Shown piece after piece: positions 1 to 3,307 of a DNA stretch of 5,165 nucleotides. The stretch comes from Burkholderiales bacterium. GTDB taxonomy: Bacteria; Pseudomonadota; Gammaproteobacteria; Burkholderiales; Burkholderiaceae_A. The position numbers and the translations under genes are program-made. Below the pieces are notes generated by a model. The model made no database searches, was not told where the DNA came from, and saw only the letters and a list, made by a program, of their open reading frames with translations. The stretch covers positions 1 through 5,165 of the forward strand of contig JAURFZ010000110.1 of NCBI GenBank assembly GCA_030834045.1, read 5' to 3'. The first letter of the stretch is position 1, and each line of letters begins with the position of its first letter.

Positions 1-8
1 ATCGCCAT
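1..8 (-). CDS. Possible first codons of an IS21-type transposase gene (istA), almost entirely outside the window
   Basis: On the minus strand an ATG at 8-6 is preceded by GGAG (17-20) with 8 bases between, a good Shine-Dalgarno arrangement. Only ATG GCG AT is inside the window, so the protein cannot be identified. The call of a transposase rests wholly on the adjacent IS21-like repeats and on the expected position of istA just inside the left end. It could be a different cargo gene or no gene. Confidence 0.35.
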
Positions 9-59
9 GTCAATCACTCCATATCTCCCGCTCGTTGCCAAGCGGGCTAGTGTTTTACA

Positions 60-115
60 TGGGTCAGTTTTAGATGCAAATTACCCGGCTAAGTGGGTCA
101 GTTTTGGATGTAAAA
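60..115 (-). repeat. Paired direct repeats of the insertion-sequence end (probable transposase-binding sites L1 and L2)
   Basis: Copies at 60-81 and 94-115 share the TGGGTCAGTTTT core followed by (A/G)GATG(C/T)AAA and are spaced 34 bases start to start. The outer copy continues to a TGTTG terminus at 120 on the minus strand; the inner copy lacks that terminus and is therefore internal. In IS21-family elements, direct repeats near the ends are taken to be transposase-binding sites; here that is inferred from position. Confidence 0.6.
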
Positions 116-123
116 CAACAGCT

Positions 124-179
124 GTTAATTTGCACCGAAACCTGACCCCCACTGGGTCAGTTTTGGATGCAAATCAACA
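124..179. repeat. 56-bp imperfect palindrome made of two facing insertion-sequence ends
   Basis: Positions 128-148 and 154-174 are inverted repeats matching at 18 of 21 positions, separated by 5 bases. The outer edges are TGTTAATTTGC (124-134) and GCAAATCAACA (169-179), themselves inverted repeats with one mismatch. The stretch has the two ends of an IS21-like element but no interior, like a collapsed copy or MITE-like residue. No convincing target duplication is visible: the flanks are GCT on the left and CAT on the right. Confidence 0.6.
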
Positions 180-181
180 CA

Positions 182-314
182 TACTGCCCAGCGAGTATTA
201 AAAACCCCTCAAAAGGGTCAAAACACGGGTTTTTTTTAGGTCTGAGACAGTGTGGAAACGAAGACGAGCCTTGTGCTCTGACAGGTATAGCAAAAATACC
301 CTGAGATGACCGTC
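182..314. other. Non-coding stretch between insertion-sequence end and tRNA fragment
   Basis: I see no gene here. It holds the terminator-like inverted repeat at 200-237 and a second small hairpin at 282-303: CAGGTAT pairs with ATACCCTG with one bulged base, around a loop AGCAAAA. The second hairpin has no T-run on either strand, so it is not called a terminator. Confidence 0.4.
200..237. terminator. Weak candidate intrinsic terminator, possibly bidirectional
   Basis: AAAAACCC at 200-207 pairs with GGGTTTTT at 227-234, and the plus strand continues with more T to 237. On the minus strand a smaller hairpin, ACCC-TTTTGA-GGGGT, is followed by TTTT. The stem is A/T-rich with only three G-C pairs and the main loop is 19 bases, so stability is doubtful. 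It could insulate the insertion sequence from the tRNA-side DNA. Confidence 0.3.
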
Positions 315-371
315 TGGTGCCGCTCGCCGGATTCGAACTGGCGACCTTTTCATTACGAATAATGCTTGCTA
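315..371 (-). pseudogene. Degenerate partial tRNA-Thr(CGT), 3' portion; candidate attachment-site remnant
   Basis: On the minus strand the segment carries an anticodon loop TTCGTAA (anticodon CGT at 355-357), variable loop AGGTC, T-loop TTCGAAT and a 3' end GCGGCACCA. These are the 3' landmarks of a tRNA-Thr with encoded CCA. The 5' acceptor strand and a recognisable D-arm are missing; only a weak GTAGC match (about 368-372) hints at the D region. The anticodon stem is broken, with two of five pairs lost, and the T-stem has an A-C mismatch, so no functional tRNA is expected. It shares 17 of 19 bases (342-360) with the intact tRNA-Thr at 983-1001, in the same orientation. Its T-arm and acceptor differ from that gene, so it is not a recent exact duplicate. 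It may derive from a tRNA carried in by an integrating element. Confidence 0.7.
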
Positions 372-455
372 CGTAAAATACATCATTAATCAATAACTTA
401 TTATTTTGTTTCATACCGGAGTAGCACGCTGTTCTGTACCCGAAATGGCCAATTA

Positions 456-579
456 GGGGTTTTCGTGCAGATTGGACTGGTGCCTAACACCGAGTAGCTC
501 AAGGGGACGCTCGCTGAGTAAGTACGGAGATATTGTTGTCGACACGCAGGGAGCGACCAGCCTGCCGGGCGTATTTGCT
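456..579 (+). pseudogene. ahpF: Decayed C-terminal fragment of alkyl hydroperoxide reductase subunit F
   Basis: AhpF is the NADH- and FAD-dependent flavoprotein that reduces the peroxiredoxin AhpC. One frame from 456 reads GVFVQIGLVPNTE, then a TAG stop at 495-497 where AhpF normally has Trp, then LKGTLA to 515. The match continues in another frame from 514 as LSKYG followed by DIVVDTQGATSLPGVFA to 579. Joining the frames restores an AhpF-like stretch just before the family's conserved AAGDCT FAD-binding motif, which is absent: the sequence turns to unrelated residues (FVFLVGM) and a TAA at 601-603. So it has a stop, a frameshift (about 2 bases lost near 514-516) and both ends missing. Related thioredoxin reductases share the final motif, but VFVQIGLVPNTE favours AhpF. 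The family match is from memory. Confidence 0.75.
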
Positions 580-606
580 TTCGTTTTCTTGGTCGGAATG
601 TAATTG

Positions 607-936
607 ATGTCGAAATTGTTGACTACCATTGAGGACAGCATCATAAGAAAAATTCCTTACCCCAGGCCGGGAGAAGTCTTACATCATGAGTTCCTTGAAC
701 CGATGGGAATTACTGCCTATCGATTGGCGAAAGACATTGGGGTCAGCCAAATTCGGATTAGCCAAATCATTGCTGGTAAAAGAGCAGTCACCGTAGATAC
801 GGGACTCAGGCTCTCCCGTTATTTTGGTCTCAATGACAACTTTTGGACCGGGCTTCAACTTGATTACGATGCCGCCATTGCAAAAAGCGAAATGGCGAAG
901 AGCCTTCGACAGATCCGTCCTCTTCAGGCCGCGTAG
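607..936 (+). CDS. higA: HigA-family XRE-type antitoxin, apparently without a partner toxin
   Basis: Encodes 109 residues. Residues 21-32 (PGEVLHHEFLEP) are the signature opening of the HigA/VapI antitoxin family. A helix-turn-helix follows at about 36-58 (TAYRLAKDIGVSQIRISQIIAGKR), then TVDTGLRLSRYFG (62-74) and FWTGLQLDYDAAIAK (79-93), all typical of the family. HigA normally neutralises the mRNA-cleaving toxin HigB and represses the higBA operon by binding its promoter. No HigB is present: upstream is the ahpF remnant and downstream, after 19 bases, the tRNA-Thr gene. ATG 607 is chosen; a TTG at 604 is possible, and a CGGA at 594-597 gives a weak ribosome binding site. The 20 residues before the PGE motif are somewhat long for the family. 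Base composition is visibly more A/T-rich than in the core genes, consistent with transfer. It may act as a stand-alone regulator or as leftover immunity to a lost toxin. Confidence 0.85.
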   Translation: MSKLLTTIEDSIIRKIPYPRPGEVLHHEFLEPMGITAYRLAKDIGVSQIRISQIIAGKRAVTVDTGLRLSRYFGLNDNFWTGLQLDYDAAIAKSEMAKSLRQIRPLQAA

Positions 937-955
937 ATTCGAACAGAAAACAAGA

Positions 956-1031
956 TGGTGCCGGTGAAAGGAATTGAACCCTCGACCTTCGCATTACGAA
1001 TGCGCTGCTCTACCAACTGAGCTACACCGGC
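956..1031 (-). tRNA. tRNA-Thr (anticodon CGT)
   Basis: A complete 76-base cloverleaf on the minus strand. The acceptor GCCGGTG pairs with CACCGGC, followed by discriminator A and encoded CCA (956-958). The D-arm is GCTC...GAGC, the anticodon stem-loop is GCGCA-TTCGTAA-TGCGA with anticodon CGT at 996-998, the variable loop AGGTC, and the T-loop TTCAATT. It reads ACG threonine codons. The T-stem GAGGG/CCTTT relies on two G-U pairs and position 27-43 is a G-A mismatch, so it is slightly unusual but intact. It lies 60 bases downstream of ispH on the same strand and could be cotranscribed with it. Its 3' end faces the mobile DNA, the usual orientation for a tRNA used as an integration target. Confidence 0.95.
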
Positions 1032-1072
1032 AATGCCGTAATGATAAAGGAAGGACTGCTTGCCCCCAAATG

Positions 1073-1085
1073 CGCGGGACCCGCG
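1073..1085. repeat. Perfect G/C-rich inverted repeat downstream of ispH
   Basis: CGCGGG-A-CCCGCG is a perfect palindrome about a single A. As RNA it would fold with a 5-bp stem and 3-base loop. It sits between the ispH stop codon and the tRNA-Thr gene. No T-run follows on the minus strand, so a classical terminator is not supported. It may protect the ispH mRNA end or be chance in G/C-rich DNA. Confidence 0.35.
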
Positions 1086-1091
1086 GAGCCC

Positions 1092-2054
1092 TTAGCTTTT
1101 TGCTGCTGCCTCGTGAGGTAGACCAAGGCCTTTGGGCAAGGGAAACCGAATATGCTCTTCTGCACCGGGAAGCCGACGAACAGCGCCCGCACCAAGGTTT
1201 TTCACCGCCTGTACCAGGCCTTGAACCAGGGCTTCGGGCGCGGAGGCTCCCGCTGTAATGCCGACACGAAGCTTACCCTCAAGCCATTCGGGGTTGAGAT
1301 CTTCTGCGCCATCAATAAGATAGGCAGGAACGCCGAATCGCTCGGCAACCTCACGCAGTCGGTTGCTGTTGGAGCTGGTTTTGCTGCCTACAACAAGCAC
1401 AACATCAACCTGGTTACTCATGAGTTTGACAGCGTCTTGGCGGTTCTGGGTGGCGTAACAGATGTCGCTGAATTTAGGGCTGCGAATAGTTGGGAATTTT
1501 TTAATTAGTGCATTGACAATTGATAGAGTGTCATCCGTGGAAAGCGTTGTCTGCGAGACATAGGCAAGCTTCCCGGGTTTTTTTACCTGTAGTTGGGCAA
1601 CCTGCTCTTCGTCTTCCACCAGATATATGCCGGAATCAAGCTGGCCCATAGTGCCCTCAACCTCTGGGTGCCCGTGATGACCAATCATCACAATTTCGTA
1701 GCCTTCGGCCGCAAGCTTTCGAACCTCAACGTGCACCTTGGTGACGAGCGGGCAGGTGGCATCAAATACCTCAAGCGAGCGCTTATCGGCGTGGGCTCGA
1801 ACCTGACGTGCTACGCCGTGGGCGCTCATAATGACTCTTGACCCTAACGGAACCTCATTGAGGTCTTCAATAAAAATAGCGCCTTTTGCCCGAAGGTCTG
1901 CAACCACATGGTCGTTATGAACAATTTCGTGCCGCACATAAATAGGCGCGCCAAACTTCGTGAGGGCTCGCTCGACAATTTCAATGGCGCGATCGACACC
2001 CGCACAAAAGCCTCTAGGTTCAGCAAGAATAATTTCTTCGGGTGGCTGATTCAT
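1092..2054 (-). CDS. ispH: 4-hydroxy-3-methylbut-2-enyl diphosphate reductase
   Basis: IspH (LytB) performs the last step of the MEP isoprenoid pathway, reducing HMBPP to IPP and DMAPP with an iron-sulfur cluster in the cytosol. The 320-residue product has the usual family length. The three conserved cluster cysteines are at 17 (PRGFCAGVDRA), 101 (DATCPLV) and 199 (DICYATQNRQ). Substrate-binding histidines are at 46, 79 and 129, and the proton-relay glutamate is E131 in GHHGHPEVEGT. The substrate-contacting SSN is at 227-229 and the late Ser is S271 in TAGASAPE. All key residues are present, so it should be active. The ATG lies 5 bases after the fkpB stop, suggesting one transcript and coupled translation; the ribosome binding site (GGGG in the end of fkpB) is weak. 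The order fkpB-ispH is also found in enterobacteria. After about 290 there is a short variable tail. Confidence 0.97.
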   Translation of the reverse strand: MNQPPEEIILAEPRGFCAGVDRAIEIVERALTKFGAPIYVRHEIVHNDHVVADLRAKGAIFIEDLNEVPLGSRVIMSAHGVARQVRAHADKRSLEVFDATCPLVTKVHVEVRKLAAEGYEIVMIGHHGHPEVEGTMGQLDSGIYLVEDEEQVAQLQVKKPGKLAYVSQTTLSTDDTLSIVNALIKKFPTIRSPKFSDICYATQNRQDAVKLMSNQVDVVLVVGSKTSSNSNRLREVAERFGVPAYLIDGAEDLNPEWLEGKLRVGITAGASAPEALVQGLVQAVKNLGAGAVRRLPGAEEHIRFPLPKGLGLPHEAAAKS

Positions 2055-2059
2055 GCTGA

Positions 2060-2503
2060 CTAGAGTACCCCAACAATAAGTACATGAAAGGATAAGGCCT
2101 GACCGGCCAGGGGATGATTGAAGTCGAATACACCGGTTGCCTCGTCTTGCCAGCCCTTGAAAATACCTGCAAAACGCCCGCCGTCCGGGCTGGGAAATTC
2201 AAGCAGGTCGCCGGGGGATAGTGGGTCCTTGGGGTCAAGATGGTCTTTAAGGGCTGTGCGGGCAATACGCTGTATGAGTTCTGGGTTGCGCGGCCCGAAG
2301 GCGTCGTCAGGACCAAGCTGATAGGTTTTCTCTTCGCCCTCTTGCAGGGCAATCATGCAGCGTTCAAGCCCCTCTGCGAATTGCCCCTCGCCAAGCTGCA
2401 AGGTGGCAGGGTGCTCGGTGAAGGTGTCGAACAAGACCTGCCCATCGGCCAGTTCAAGCCTGTAGTGAAAAGTCACGTGGCTGTTTGCAAGAACCTGTCG
2501 CAT
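2060..2503 (-). CDS. fkpB: FKBP-type peptidyl-prolyl cis-trans isomerase, SlyD/FkpB subgroup
   Basis: The 147-residue protein matches the length of E. coli FkpB (SlpA). This subgroup catalyses proline isomerisation and acts as a small cytosolic folding chaperone. The FKBP half-domain opens with VTFHYRLELADGQVLFDTF (10-28), followed by LQLGEGQFAEGLERCMIAL (35-53) and GEEKTYQL (56-63). An insert-in-flap region runs roughly 68-126 (from AFGPRNPELIQRI), and the domain closes with the hallmark NHPLAGQALSFHV (about 129-141). There is no signal peptide and no metal-binding His-rich tail like that of SlyD, which favours FkpB. The start at 2503 fits the first conserved strand; only a weak GGA lies just before it. 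It is first in a two-gene unit with ispH and divergent from the FAH-family gene, with a 70-base shared upstream region. Confidence 0.93.
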   Translation of the reverse strand: MRQVLANSHVTFHYRLELADGQVLFDTFTEHPATLQLGEGQFAEGLERCMIALQEGEEKTYQLGPDDAFGPRNPELIQRIARTALKDHLDPKDPLSPGDLLEFPSPDGGRFAGIFKGWQDEATGVFDFNHPLAGQALSFHVLIVGVL

Positions 2504-2573
2504 ATCCGTAGTCTAGCCTGAAAGGGCCTAAAATAAAGCCTTCCCTAAACCTCTGTTGAGAGCCCCTGTACCT
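2504..2573. promoter_or_regulatory. Divergent intergenic region between fkpB and the FAH-family gene
   Basis: Seventy bases separate the two divergent start codons, so promoters for both units should lie here or overlap the coding ends. On the plus strand, TAAAAT at 2529-2534 is a one-mismatch match to a sigma-70 -10 box, but no good -35 box sits 16-18 bases upstream. On the minus strand TAGACT, with a poor -35, is the best -10 candidate. Nothing stands out as an operator or riboswitch. Confidence 0.35.
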
Positions 2574-3269
2574 ATGACCTCATCCAACTACCTGTTTCCC
2601 CCTAGCGCCCCTGCGACCCTGCCCATTCAGGGTAGCGCGCAACTCATTCCTGTGCACCGCATTTATTGCATTGGCCGCAATTACGAGGCGCATGCCGTTG
2701 AGATGGGGCATGACCCCAATAAAGAACCACCTTTTTTCTTTCAAAAAAATGCCGAGAGCCTTGACGTGAATGCGGACTTTCCTTTTCCTAAGCAAAGCCA
2801 AGACGTCCATCACGAGGTGGAGATGGTGGTTGTGATTGGAAAGGCTGGCGAGGCGATTGCCGTTGAGAATGCCCTTGACCATGTTCTTGGTTATGCAGTG
2901 GGGCTTGATATGACCTGCCGAGACCTGCAGGCCGAGGCAAAGAAGCTTGGTCGGCCCTGGGAGCCCGGCAAGTCGTTTGAGAATGCAGCGCCGTGCTCTC
3001 AGGTGGTCTTGGCCTCCGATATTGGCCATCCGTCGGCAGGCGAGATCAGCTTCTCTGTTAATGGTGAGATTCGTCAGCAGGGTGACCTGAACCAGCTCAT
3101 TTGGAAGGTGCCCGAGTTGGTTAGCGTGCTGTCCAACTTCTATCGACTGCAGCCCGGCGACCTCATCTTTTCAGGTACACCATCGGGGGTCGGCCCGGTT
3201 CGGGTAGGGGATCGTCTTGAGGCGCGAATTGCCTCGGTTGGCTCGCTTAGTCTCTCGGTCGTGGCTTAG
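2574..3269 (+). CDS. Fumarylacetoacetate hydrolase family protein, likely fumarylpyruvate hydrolase-like
   Basis: The 231-residue protein is a small single-domain FAH enzyme. This family uses Mg2+ or Mn2+ to cleave C-C bonds of acylpyruvates. VHRIYCIGRNYEAHAVEMG (27-45) is the standard opening, followed by PPFFFQKNAESL (52-63). The metal-binding acidic triad is E81 and E83 in HHEVEMVVVIG and D112 in GYAVGLDMTCRD. Later motifs are LGRPWEPGKSF, NGEIRQQGDLNQLIWKVPE and LIFSGTPSGVG. The pattern most resembles bacterial fumarylpyruvate hydrolases of the gentisate pathway (NagK type), but no gentisate dioxygenase or isomerase gene is nearby, so the substrate is unproven. ATG 2574 is used; an upstream TTG at 2556 has no ribosome binding site, and GAGAG (2558-2562) is a loose candidate for the ATG. 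recG follows after 38 bases, suggesting a shared transcript. Confidence 0.9.
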   Translation: MTSSNYLFPPSAPATLPIQGSAQLIPVHRIYCIGRNYEAHAVEMGHDPNKEPPFFFQKNAESLDVNADFPFPKQSQDVHHEVEMVVVIGKAGEAIAVENALDHVLGYAVGLDMTCRDLQAEAKKLGRPWEPGKSFENAAPCSQVVLASDIGHPSAGEISFSVNGEIRQQGDLNQLIWKVPELVSVLSNFYRLQPGDLIFSGTPSGVGPVRVGDRLEARIASVGSLSLSVVA

Positions 3270-3307
3270 CTAAGTAAAGTAAGAGCTCGGGCTAGGCTTG
3301 CCGCGCC

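Larger units (their letters stand above)
1..179 (-). mobile_element. Left-end region of an IS21-like insertion sequence (partial, cut by window edge)
   Basis: Three same-orientation copies of a 22-bp motif, TGGGTCAGTTTTGGATGCAA plus two bases, lie at 60-81, 94-115 and 153-174 with one to a few mismatches. A fourth copy, inverted and degenerate, lies at 127-148. Read on the minus strand, the copies ending at 120 and 179 begin TGTTG, and the inverted copy begins TGTTA at 124 on the plus strand, so all three look like real TG/CA element termini. Multiple subterminal repeats upstream of a transposase gene are a known property of the IS21 (istA/istB) family. A well-placed ribosome binding site and ATG at the left edge, pointing out of the window, fit istA. 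Family assignment comes from end architecture only; no transposase sequence is visible. The simplest reading is that the live element ends at 120 and 124-179 is residue from another copy. Confidence 0.6.

Noticed and set aside
60..179. Repeats considered as a CRISPR array
   Set aside because: Copies are in mixed orientation, with unequal spacing and TG/CA transposon-like termini, so they are insertion-sequence ends.
157..414. Minus-strand open frame of 85 codons
   Set aside because: It runs through the tRNA fragment (NEKVASSNPASGT is a translated tRNA anticodon/T-arm) and the insertion-sequence end; no protein family features or ribosome binding site.
935..945. GATTCGAACAG resembling a tRNA T-loop just past the antitoxin stop
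   Set aside because: Only an 8-base match with no surrounding stem or acceptor complement; judged chance.
1032..1091. Intrinsic terminator for ispH
   Set aside because: The palindrome at 1073-1085 is strong but no T-run follows it on the minus strand.
974..1258. Plus-strand open frame of 94 codons
   Set aside because: It reads through the antisense of tRNA-Thr and the ispH 3' end; shadow frame.
2020..2352. Minus-strand frame of 110 codons overlapping fkpB
   Set aside because: Lies inside fkpB and the ispH start in another frame, with no recognisable motifs.
2580..3029. Minus-strand frame of 149 codons antisense to the FAH-family gene
   Set aside because: The sense strand encodes a clear conserved enzyme; the antisense frame arises from its G/C-biased codons.
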